From positions 1-5,507 of the forward strand of contig JANMAT010000039.1 in assembly GCA_031359995.1 (NCBI GenBank): a stretch of DNA of 5,507 nt. The letters run 5' to 3'. The DNA is from JANMAT01 sp031359995 (GTDB lineage: Bacteria; Actinomycetota; Acidimicrobiia; Acidimicrobiales; Ilumatobacteraceae). Shown one piece after another: positions 1 through 5,507 of this stretch (the first letter of the stretch is position 1; every line of letters starts with the position of its first letter). The translations under genes were made by a program, and so were the position numbers. The notes below the pieces were generated by a model. It was given only the letters and a program-made list of their open reading frames with translations, was not told where the DNA came from and searched no databases.

Positions 1-93
1 CGGACTCTGCCCCTGCTGCGACGAACCCATCACCCACAACGAACTCCTCGCCCCATGACCAGCCCGCCACCACCTACAATCAAACCCGCCTGA
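1..93 (+). other. Degraded or tail coding sequence upstream of the P450 remnant
   Basis: No intact gene can be read here. Frame 2 is open from the window edge to TGA at 56-58 and reads GLCPCCDEPITHNELLAP, with a CPCC cluster. It could be the tail of a gene that begins left of the window. Alternatively, DEPITHNELL resembles the loop that precedes the I helix in many bacterial P450s (a D-x-P-[IM]-[ST]-x-x-E-L pattern), and RDIL at 129-140 in frame 3 resembles the residues just before the I helix. On that reading these are scattered pieces of the same P450, separated by frameshifts and about 75 extra bases. Frame 1, which carries the downstream P450, is stopped by TGA at 91-93. Both readings are inference from short matches. 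Confidence 0.3.
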
Positions 94-762
94 GCACCCC
101 GGGATCACCACCCGACTTCAACAAACCTCGGGACATCCTCCATCGGGGCCGGGTACGACACCACCGCCTCCACTCTCGCCTGGCTGTTGTGGCGAACTGG
201 CCTCGAACCGGACGTGTGGCAACGTCTCCGTGCCGAAGCAGACCTCGTGCTCGGCCCGCCCGACGCGACGACAACTCCACCCAACGACACCGTGTTCGAA
301 CGACTCGAGTACGCCCAGCGGGTCGTGCGCGAGTCGCTGCGCCTACACCCGGCCGGACTGATCGGCGCCCGTGTCGCCGCCCGCGATCTCACCATCGGCA
401 GCCACCGCATCCGTTCCGGCACACTGATCGTCTGGTCTCCGCATCTGGCAGGACGCGACCCGAACGTCTGGGCCGACCCGCTACGTTTCGACCCCGACCG
501 TCACCTCGACCCGACCCCAACACAGAAGACGGCCGACGATCAGGCCTGGGTTCCGTTCGGACGAGGCCCGCACATGTGCATCGGCTTCGCACTCGCCCAG
601 ATGGAGCTCACCCTCATCATCGCCAGGTTCGCCCAACGACTCGACCTCACACCAACCGCGACGGTCACGCCCCGACCCGTCGGCATGGTCGTCAACCGAC
701 CCGAAGGCGGCACACCGTTCCGGGTCCGCCCACGACCCACCCCCGGATCGCCGCACGGATAG
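94..762 (+). pseudogene. Cytochrome P450, C-terminal half, 5' part broken
   Basis: P450s are heme-thiolate monooxygenases that use electrons from a redox partner to hydroxylate or otherwise oxidise small molecules; the substrate here is unknown. In one frame the sequence shows the I-helix oxygen-activation motif AGYDTT (148-165), the K-helix ExxR as ESLR (331-342), the FDPDRH region (487-504) and the heme loop FGRGPHMCIG (556-585) with cysteine ligand codon 577-579. The position usually held by Arg two residues before the Cys is His, which some P450s tolerate. The end at TAG 760-762 looks natural. The frame is open only from 94, about 222 codons against a usual 400-450, so helices A to H are missing. 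The only usable start in frame ahead of the ExxR region is TTG 187, and it lies downstream of the I-helix motif, so a protein from there could not be a complete P450. I infer a frameshifted or truncated pseudogene. A sequencing or assembly error is the main alternative. Base composition differs from the genes to the right. Confidence 0.8.
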
Positions 763-801
763 TCGGGCCGTCACCCCAACGGCGAGCCCGCTCGAGGGTC
801 G

Positions 802-1689
802 TCAGCTCGGTGTGAACGTGAAGCGGACCAGTGGGGTGAGGTAGCCGCCGGCGTCGCGGATCGCGACGCCCCATGGCGCCATCGCCGCGAGGATCTCGTG
901 GATGTCGTCGCCGAGCACGGCCAGCACACCGTCCATGGCGGCATCGGTCGCGGCCTCGATGTGCTCGCGCTCGTCACGGCCGCGGTCGCTGATCCCGGTC
1001 GCATCGAGCAGGCCCCGCGTGCGCAGGCGGTCCTCGGCGGCGCCGAGCTGGTACTGCGTCCAGCCGCGGCCGGCGGTGTGGGCTCGGGCCGCAAGCCCCC
1101 AGTACAGGTCGCCGAGCAGGCCGATCTCGGTCGGGTCGAAGCCCGCCGCCGACCACACCTGGATGTGCGAGTCGCCGCGGAACTCGCGGAGCTGGTCGGC
1201 TGAGCGCCACAGCCGGGCGATCGGCTCGTCGGGCACAGCCTGGGCGCGCTGACCGGCGAACAGGGCTCGACCGGCGAGCGGCAGGTCCTCGGCGGCGTGC
1301 AGCAACTGCTCCGTGACCCAGGCCGCTCTTGCCGGTTCGGGTCCAAGGATCCGCCGGAGCTGTGCCGCGGCACCGTCGAGGCGAGCCGCCCACATCGTCG
1401 CCGCGTCGGCGAGCTGCTTGCCGTGCCGCACAAGGGGCACGACTTCGTCCGGGTTGAACACGGCGAATGCAGCGGCGACGAGCTCGGCGGGCCCGTCGCC
1501 GAGGACCGCGCCACGGCTGGTGAAGAACCCGCACTTGTCGGGCAGCGCCGTCGCGCCGACCGTGCCGGGGCTCGCGGGGAAGCCGAGCGCCGTGTAGTTG
1601 GCGTGGCACTCCGGCGAGAACTGCGCCTGCCCCGCGATCGGCTCGAGGGCCGCCGCGAGCAGGCGGGCGAGCGGGATCGGATCGGCCAT
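802..1689 (-). CDS. SCO6745-family protein (winged-helix-like, function unknown)
   Basis: A 295-residue protein starting at ATG (complement of 1687-1689) and ending at TGA (complement of 802-804). I recognise the overall pattern of the actinobacterial SCO6745 family: an N-terminal GFF-SRGAVLGD segment (residues 54-65), FNPDEVV (78-84), a central PDEP...LREFRGDSHI block (153-176), AGRGWT (206-211), RLRTRGLLD (221-229) and IEAATD (244-249). The stretch around residues 206-250 looks like a winged helix-turn-helix, with a helix, then GLLD, then a charged helix, as in MarR-like folds. No enzyme active site is evident and no transmembrane segment or signal peptide is seen, so it is probably cytoplasmic. 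Biochemical function is not established for the family as far as I know. It faces the P450 remnant tail to tail with a 39-base gap, in which no convincing terminator is visible, and is divergent from the ABC operon. Confidence 0.85.
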   Translation of the reverse strand: MADPIPLARLLAAALEPIAGQAQFSPECHANYTALGFPASPGTVGATALPDKCGFFTSRGAVLGDGPAELVAAAFAVFNPDEVVPLVRHGKQLADAATMWAARLDGAAAQLRRILGPEPARAAWVTEQLLHAAEDLPLAGRALFAGQRAQAVPDEPIARLWRSADQLREFRGDSHIQVWSAAGFDPTEIGLLGDLYWGLAARAHTAGRGWTQYQLGAAEDRLRTRGLLDATGISDRGRDEREHIEAATDAAMDGVLAVLGDDIHEILAAMAPWGVAIRDAGGYLTPLVRFTFTPS

Positions 1690-1725
1690 GAGAGATACCG
1701 TAGGTGCTCAGACGTGCAGCAGCCG
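1690..1725 (-). promoter_or_regulatory. Probable leaderless promoter of the SCO6745-family gene
   Basis: On the minus strand a -10-like hexamer TACGGT lies at complement 1702-1697, and only seven bases (ATCTCTC) separate it from the ATG at 1689. Transcription usually starts six to eight bases after the -10 element, so the mRNA would begin at or next to the start codon. No Shine-Dalgarno sequence is present in that gap, which fits leaderless translation, a common mode in actinobacteria. The -35 position, about complement 1725-1720 (CGGCTG), is weak. Confidence 0.45.
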
Positions 1726-1809
1726 AGCGCGCTGGCTCGCGGCCACCGTGCCTCGATCTGGAGTCCAACCGGGCGGCGACCCGGACGCGCGGCGGGCACG
1801 CTGCGTGGG

Positions 1810-1815
1810 TACAGT
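1810..1815 (+). promoter_or_regulatory. Possible -10 element for the ABC exporter operon
   Basis: TACAGT fits the TAnnnT pattern of actinobacterial -10 elements and sits 76 bases upstream of the ATPase start codon. No good -35 hexamer is visible 17-18 bases further upstream, where the sequence is almost pure G/C. A short direct repeat, AACGTC twice at about 1819-1830, follows in the presumed leader; its meaning is unknown. This is a weak call based on one hexamer. Confidence 0.25.
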
Positions 1816-1879
1816 GCGAACGTCAACGTCGCTGTTGCTCCGGATCCCTGGTAGCGCGATCTCCCGATCGAACCCGCAC

Positions 1880-1884
1880 AGGAG
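1880..1884 (+). promoter_or_regulatory. Ribosome binding site fixing the ATPase start
   Basis: AGGAG lies seven bases before ATG 1892-1894. This decides the start: the reading frame is open for another 98 codons upstream, but no equally good site was seen there, and the upstream translation is Arg/Ala/Ser-rich with no ABC-domain character. Confidence 0.75.
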
Positions 1885-1891
1885 TCGCCCC

Positions 1892-2848
1892 ATGACGGCA
1901 GCATCCGCAGTCGACGTCGTTCGCGACCCGAGGGGCGTCGAGCGCGACGCGGTGGTGTCGGTCCGTGGCCTCACCATGGGCTACGGCGGCACCCCGGTGC
2001 TCGCCGGCGTCGACCTCGACGTGCAGCGCGGCGAGGTGTGCGCCCTCGTCGGACCGAACGGCGCCGGGAAGACCACCACCGTCGAGATCCTCGAGGGCTA
2101 CCGGTCACGCCACGGCGGCGACGTCACCGTGCTCGGCGTCGACCCGCAGCACCCGACGCGGGCGTGGCGCTCACGGATCGGGATCGTGCTGCAGACGTGC
2201 GACATGCCGCCCGACCTGACCGCAGGGGAGCTCGTCGAGCGCTTCGCCGGCTTCTATCCGCATCCGCGCCCGGTAGACGAGACGCTCGGCCTCGTCGGGC
2301 TGCAGGATCGGGGTGCTTCGCGAGCGGGCACGCTGTCGGGCGGTCAACGCCGCCGGCTCGACATGGCGATGGCCCTCGTGGGCGATCCCGAGCTGCTCTT
2401 CCTCGACGAGCCGACGACCGGCTTCGACCCGTCGGCGCGCCAGCAGGCGTGGTCGGTCATCGCGCGGTTGCGCGAGCTCGGCACCACGATCCTGCTCACG
2501 ACCCACTCGATGGAGGAGGCCGAGGCGCTGGCCGACCGCGTCGTCGTCCTCGTCGCCGGACGCGTCGTGGCGGACGCGACCCCCGCAACGCTCGGCGGAC
2601 GGGAGCAGGCCGACGCGGTGGTCCGCTTCCGCCTGCCATCGGGCACGAGCGTGACCGAGCTGCCCGCGTTCGATCTGGCCCAGGCCGTGATCGACCGCGA
2701 CCACGTGGTCGTCACGCCGGCCGGGCAGGACGACGTCCGCCGCCTGCTCGACTGGGCCCACGACCGACACGTCACGTTGGTCGGGCTCACCGTGCAGCGA
2801 CCGACGCTCGAGGAGACCTACCTGGCGCTCACGGGGGGCGTGCGATGA
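1892..2848 (+). CDS. ABC transporter ATP-binding protein, DrrA-like exporter type
   Basis: Nucleotide-binding subunit of an ABC-2 type exporter; it hydrolyses ATP on the inner face of the membrane to drive its permease partner. The 318-residue product has every expected motif: Walker A GPNGAGKTT (residues 54-62, Lys60), Q-loop Gln101, signature LSGGQ (148-152), Walker B LLFLDE (168-173, Glu173 catalytic), the D-loop in GFDPSAR and the H-switch His205 in TTHSMEEAE. After the core domain comes a C-terminal extension of about 90 residues ending in PTLEETYLALTGG, the ending typical of DrrA-type and related drug or lipid exporters. The first ~20 residues before the beta strand VVSVRGL are an extra tail. 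The stop overlaps the permease start as ATGA, so the two are surely cotranscribed and translationally coupled. The family exports antibiotics, lipids or polysaccharides; the substrate cannot be told from sequence alone. Confidence 0.95.
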   Translation: MTAASAVDVVRDPRGVERDAVVSVRGLTMGYGGTPVLAGVDLDVQRGEVCALVGPNGAGKTTTVEILEGYRSRHGGDVTVLGVDPQHPTRAWRSRIGIVLQTCDMPPDLTAGELVERFAGFYPHPRPVDETLGLVGLQDRGASRAGTLSGGQRRRLDMAMALVGDPELLFLDEPTTGFDPSARQQAWSVIARLRELGTTILLTTHSMEEAEALADRVVVLVAGRVVADATPATLGGREQADAVVRFRLPSGTSVTELPAFDLAQAVIDRDHVVVTPAGQDDVRRLLDWAHDRHVTLVGLTVQRPTLEETYLALTGGVR

Positions 2849-3684
2849 GCGACATCGGTCTCGCCCGCCGCGAGTTCCTCTACGAGCGCCGTGCCTTCAC
2901 CCGCGATCCGCAAGCCGTGTTCTTCGCCGTCGGCCTTCCGCTGCTGTACGTCGTGATCTTCGTGTCGTTGTTCGGCAACCAGACCCTCGACTTCGTGTAC
3001 GACGGTCAGCCCGGCCCGTTGAAGGCCAAGACGGTCATGCTCGCCGGCTTCATGGCGATCGGGATCGTCTCAGCCGCGTTCTACAACCTGTCGGTGGCAC
3101 TCGTGCAGGATCGGGAGAGCGGGGTGCTGAAGCGCTTCCGCGGCACGCCCTTGCCGACGTGGGCGTTCATCGCCGGCCACGTCGGCACGGCGGTGATGAC
3201 CGGAGGCCTCGTCGCCGTGGCCCTGCTCGTGCTCGGCCGGCTGGCCTACAGCATTCCCGTCCCGATCGCCGGGCTCCCGGCGTTGGCGTTGGCGCTCGTG
3301 GTGGCCTCGGCCGCGTTCTGCTGCCTCGGCTTCGCCTTCACCCTCGTCGTGCGCAAGGCCGGTGCCATCACGCCGCTCGGAACCGGTGTGACCCTCGCCC
3401 TCTACTTCCTGTCCGGCAACTTCTTCCTCGTCGAGAACCCGCCGCTCGTGCTGCGGCTCGTCGGGACCTTCTTCCCCGTCAAGCACCTCAACCGGGCGCT
3501 GCTCACGCCGCTCAACCCAAACGCCCACGGCCTGCGCATCGAAGGGCTCGACCTCGCCGTGCTCGCACTGTGGGGAGTCGGTGGTCTGCTGGTGGCGTTG
3601 CGGTTCTTCCGTTGGACGCCGAGCAGCGAGATGTCGCACCGGGGCGCGGACGCCGAGGGGGCGCGGGGCGCGGTCCCCGAGTGA
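2845..3684 (+). CDS. ABC-2 type transporter permease
   Basis: Membrane subunit that pairs with the ATPase just upstream to form an exporter, normally two copies of each. The 279-residue length is usual for ABC-2 permeases. Hydropathy by eye gives six membrane segments, near residues 25-44, 63-86, 105-130, 141-168, 175-196 and 236-254. Family marks are the amphipathic N-terminal helix (RREFLYERRAFTRDPQAVFF), the cytoplasmic loop RESGVLKRFRGTPLP (90-104) that contacts the ATPase in this family, and FLSGNFFLVENPP followed by FFPVKHLNRAL (188-219), corresponding to the conserved re-entrant region before the last helix. The short C-terminal tail is polar. ATG 2845 overlaps the ATPase stop by four bases, and a run of six G at 2833-2838 may serve as ribosome binding site inside the ATPase gene. 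Substrate unknown; no substrate-specific enzyme sits beside it in this window. Confidence 0.93.
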   Translation: MSDIGLARREFLYERRAFTRDPQAVFFAVGLPLLYVVIFVSLFGNQTLDFVYDGQPGPLKAKTVMLAGFMAIGIVSAAFYNLSVALVQDRESGVLKRFRGTPLPTWAFIAGHVGTAVMTGGLVAVALLVLGRLAYSIPVPIAGLPALALALVVASAAFCCLGFAFTLVVRKAGAITPLGTGVTLALYFLSGNFFLVENPPLVLRLVGTFFPVKHLNRALLTPLNPNAHGLRIEGLDLAVLALWGVGGLLVALRFFRWTPSSEMSHRGADAEGARGAVPE

Positions 3685-3735
3685 GAGAGCGTGCTGCCGT
3701 CGCTCGTGCCAACTCATCGCGCCGCGGTCAGCCAC

Positions 3736-3741
3736 TACGAT
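3736..3741 (+). promoter_or_regulatory. Possible -10 element for the lipoprotein gene
   Basis: TACGAT matches the TAnnaT form of an actinobacterial -10 element and is the best match in the 145-base gap between the permease and the lipoprotein gene. It would give a leader of about 80 bases. The -35 region (about 3713-3718) shows no clear hexamer. The pentamer TACGA recurs at 3750-3754 and GCCACT recurs at 3731-3736 and 3755-3760, so the area contains short repeats of unknown meaning. Low certainty. Confidence 0.3.
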
Positions 3742-3780
3742 TCCCCTGGTACGAGCCACTTTTCTGGCAGTGGCGCTGCA

Positions 3781-3806
3781 CGTACGCGGGGCAGGCTCCC
3801 CGCACG
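3781..3806 (+). repeat. GC-rich inverted repeat (hairpin) before the lipoprotein gene
   Basis: GCGGGG at 3786-3791 pairs with CCCCGC at 3798-3803 around a six-base loop. CGT 3781-3783 can continue the stem with ACG 3804-3806 if AC at 3784-3785 bulges out. That is nine base pairs, seven of them G-C and two A-T or G-C mixed in the outer part, with no T-run after it. It could be a terminator without a U-tract for the ABC operon or a structured leader of the lipoprotein mRNA. A weaker stem, GCCACT 3755-3760 with AGTGGC 3769-3774, lies just upstream. Confidence 0.45.
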
Positions 3807-3829
3807 GCCCCGAAGGATCCATCGTCTCC

Positions 3830-5507
3830 ATGGCATCGCTGCGTCGCCCGGCTTCACGCCCGGGCCACCTCTCCCGGCTCGTGCTCGGGCCCCTGCTCGT
3901 TGCCCTGGTGGTGAGCGCATGCTCGGGCGGCGGCGACACGACGCGCACTCGTGCGGCGCGGGCGTCGACGACAGCGGCGACCGTGCTCGGTGCTCGGGTG
4001 TCGGGTGGACTCGTGCTCGAGAACCAGGTGACGACCTTCGACGTCGACAATGGAGCGCTCCAGGTGCTGGTGCCCATCGGCGCGGTCACCAAGGGCACCG
4101 ACCTCGAGGTCCGTGAGGTCACCGGCGCATCCACCGACCTCGGCGCCGTCCGCCGCGACGGAAGGGTCTACGACCTCAGCTTCCGCAACGGCACGCTGCG
4201 GCCCAACGCCAAGATCGCGCTCACCTTCGCCACGGCGGCAGCCATCGGTGGCACCACGGCCGGCGCCACCGACCCTGCTCCGGTGGGTGGCCGCTGGGAC
4301 GACGACGGCGGTTCGTGGCAGCCGACGCCGAGCGACGCCACCGGGAAGTCGGTCACCGTGTACGCCACCGCGCCGGGCCGGTACACGTGGCTGCGGTGGG
4401 GATGGGACCGTGCCCTGCGGGCCGGCGCCACCGCGATCGGGTCGCTCGTCGGCCCCGTGCCTACATCCACCAGCGCGGTCCGCTGCACCGACACCGACAC
4501 GGCTCGCTCGCACGTGGATCTGGCCGTCAAGGGCAGCGACGCGCTGGCGTGGTGCGTCGGACGCGAGAACGGCACCGACGTGCTCCACGTCGCCAACACC
4601 GGCCCGGTGCCGTTGGCGCTGCGCACGAAGGGCTTCGGCCCGGCGCGCGTGGTGCACGAGGACGCCTTCGCCGCGTCGGTCAGCGCCGCCCTCGCCCCGT
4701 CCTGGTCGCCGCCCGAGGGTGAGCGTGTGCGCGTGCTCGCCCCTCACGACGAGCTCGTGCTGCCGTTCGATGCGGCGGCGGCCGGCGCCGGCGCCGGCGC
4801 GGTGCGCCTGGAGCTCAACGGCATCGCCCAGCACGACATCGCCGTGCTGGCGGCCACGGCGTTCGCCACCGGCTTCTCCACCGGGCACAGTGCGCTCGCC
4901 GCGCCGATCCTGAACACCGATGCCGCGCTCCGCTCGACCATCGTCGAGCAGCTCACCGCGCCCGCCTGCGCCAACGGGCTCGGCGCGACGCTGAACGGCG
5001 ACACCTTCTCCATCGACCGGCTGGCCACGTTCGCGGCGCGACTCGTGCGGACGTGCCTGGACGCCAAGGCCACCCGCCTGGTGCAGATCGCCGCCATGCA
5101 GCGACCGGAGGGAAGCATGCGCAGCTCGTTCCCGTCCTCGGCGCCGGCGTCGGTGACCGATCAGTTCGACGCCGTGCTGCGCACCGCGCTCTCGTCGCTG
5201 CTCCCGCCGAACGGCGGTGCGCCGGCCGGCGAGATCAGCGTGGCCGAGCGGGGACGCGGAGCCTCGGTGGACACGCCCTTCACGCCGGCAGTCGCCGCAC
5301 CGCCCGCCGTCTCGCCCGCAGTCGTGCCGGTGACGGCGCCGCCGCCGGCCCTGCCGCCCGCCGATCCCGGTGTGGCGACGACGACCACGGCCGCGGCGGC
5401 CGCGCCGGCCGCCACGGCCGCGCCGACACCGACCGCGACCACACCGCCGCCGGCGACCACGCCGCCGCCGGCGACTGCGCCGGCGCCCGCGACTGCGCCG
5501 GCGACGA
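3830..5507 (+). CDS. Secreted lipoprotein with beta-sandwich-like domain and Pro/Ala/Thr-rich tail (3' end outside window)
   Basis: The frame from ATG 3830 stays open to the last base, giving at least 559 codons. Residues 1-31 form a lipoprotein signal: Arg-rich start, hydrophobic core LVLGPLLVALVV and lipobox VSAC with Cys31 as the lipidated residue, so it should be anchored outside the membrane. Residues ~55-190 read like an extracellular beta-sandwich of the ZU5-like type: FDVDNGALQV, VPIGAVTKGT (81-90), VYDL (113-116), then a Trp-containing W-DDDGGSWQP block (156-166) and a final strand ending YTWL. Residues ~191-480 match nothing I know and carry four cysteines (219, 242, 380, 409), enough for two disulfides. 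From about 482 the sequence is Pro/Ala/Thr/Val low complexity, typical of a wall-spanning linker. AAGGA at 3813-3817 is a somewhat distant ribosome site. The preceding ABC operon ends 145 bases upstream; a functional link is unproven. The role is unknown. Confidence 0.85.
   Translation, partial: MASLRRPASRPGHLSRLVLGPLLVALVVSACSGGGDTTRTRAARASTTAATVLGARVSGGLVLENQVTTFDVDNGALQVLVPIGAVTKGTDLEVREVTGASTDLGAVRRDGRVYDLSFRNGTLRPNAKIALTFATAAAIGGTTAGATDPAPVGGRWDDDGGSWQPTPSDATGKSVTVYATAPGRYTWLRWGWDRALRAGATAIGSLVGPVPTSTSAVRCTDTDTARSHVDLAVKGSDALAWCVGRENGTDVLHVANTGPVPLALRTKGFGPARVVHEDAFAASVSAALAPSWSPPEGERVRVLAPHDELVLPFDAAAAGAGAGAVRLELNGIAQHDIAVLAATAFATGFSTGHSALAAPILNTDAALRSTIVEQLTAPACANGLGATLNGDTFSIDRLATFAARLVRTCLDAKATRLVQIAAMQRPEGSMRSSFPSSAPASVTDQFDAVLRTALSSLLPPNGGAPAGEISVAERGRGASVDTPFTPAVAAPPAVSPAVVPVTAPPPALPPADPGVATTTTAAAAAPAATAAPTPTATTPPPATTPPPATAPAPATAPAT
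4781..4800 (+). repeat. Short tandem hexamer GCCGGC
   Basis: The hexamer GCCGGC is repeated three times plus two bases, encoding an Ala-Gly alternation inside the lipoprotein just after a run of alanines. Each unit is palindromic. It probably codes for a flexible linker and is a likely slippage site. Confidence 0.6.
5441..5507 (+). repeat. 18-nt tandem repeats coding TPPPAT/APAPAT hexapeptides
   Basis: The 14-mer CCGCCGCCGGCGAC occurs at 5444-5457 and again 18 bases later at 5462-5475, and the 15-mer GCGACTGCGCCGGCG at 5471-5485 recurs 18 bases later at 5489-5503. The period keeps the frame and gives hexapeptides TPPPAT, TPPPAT, APAPAT and the start of another. The array runs off the window, so copy number is unknown. 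Such Pro/Ala/Thr repeats form extended linkers in secreted actinobacterial proteins. Confidence 0.75.

Noticed and set aside
763..801. Possible bidirectional terminator between the convergent genes
   Set aside because: Only a short imperfect palindrome around CTCGAG is visible and there is no T-run on either strand.
1598..1891. In-frame extension of the ATPase frame upstream of ATG 1892
   Set aside because: The stretch translates to Arg/Ala/Ser-rich sequence antisense to the SCO6745 gene and its promoter. The AGGAG site before ATG 1892 and the usual DrrA-type length fit the later start.
771..1904. Long minus-strand ORF of 377 codons overlapping the SCO6745 gene
   Set aside because: Its translation is Arg/Ser/Pro-rich with no recognisable motif and lies in a shifted frame across the SCO6745 gene, a typical high-GC shadow.
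2038..2844. In-frame extension of the permease frame upstream of ATG 2845
   Set aside because: It runs through the well-supported ATPase gene in another frame and is very Arg/Pro-rich. The ATGA overlap start gives a normal ABC-2 permease.
3070..4134. Minus-strand ORF opposite the permease and the start of the lipoprotein
   Set aside because: It crosses two supported plus-strand genes and an intergenic gap and has a low-complexity charged composition.
3854..4888. Minus-strand ORF of 344 codons opposite the lipoprotein
   Set aside because: It has Arg/Gly/Ala/His-rich composition and no motif, while the plus strand carries a clear lipobox protein with domain-like features.
4050..4913. Plus-strand 287-codon ORF inside the lipoprotein gene
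   Set aside because: It is in a different frame from the lipoprotein and almost entirely Arg/Pro/Ser/Ala, an out-of-frame translation of high-GC codons.
5161..5460. Gly/Ala/Val-rich minus-strand ORF
   Set aside because: It is the complement of the Pro/Ala/Thr linker repeats; its composition follows from the repeat and carries no independent signal.

Overview
The window is high-GC DNA with the look of an actinobacterial chromosome: strong G/C preference at third codon positions, an SCO6745-family gene (a family typical of Actinomycetota) and a DrrAB-like drug-type ABC exporter pair. A class such as Acidimicrobiia is possible, but that is only an impression and no marker gene is present. No rRNA, tRNA, CRISPR array, integrase or insertion sequence was seen.

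Layout from left to right. (1) Positions 1-762, plus strand: the C-terminal half of a cytochrome P450. The I-helix, ExxR and heme-cysteine motifs are all readable. The reading frame is closed by a stop just upstream of the I helix, and the first ~90 bases look like scrambled or decayed coding sequence, so the gene appears broken. (2) Positions 802-1689, minus strand: an intact SCO6745-family protein, convergent with the P450 remnant. (3) Positions 1690-1891: a divergent intergenic region with a probable leaderless promoter for the minus-strand gene and a good ribosome binding site for the plus-strand operon. (4) Positions 1892-3684, plus strand: a two-gene operon of ABC ATPase and ABC-2 permease overlapping by ATGA, which together should form an exporter. 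(5) Positions 3685-3829: a short spacer with a possible promoter and a strong GC hairpin. (6) From 3830 to the window end, plus strand: a long secreted lipoprotein that stays open through the last base. It has a signal peptide with lipobox, a probable beta-sandwich, four further cysteines and a Pro/Ala/Thr-rich tail with 18-nt tandem repeats.

The only functional unit that can be asserted with confidence is the ABC exporter. The SCO6745-family protein has a winged-helix-like C-terminal part and is divergent from the exporter, so it might be related to it in regulation, but that is inference. Nothing here clearly amounts to a new defence or mobile system. The most unusual items are the uncharacterised lipoprotein and the broken P450.
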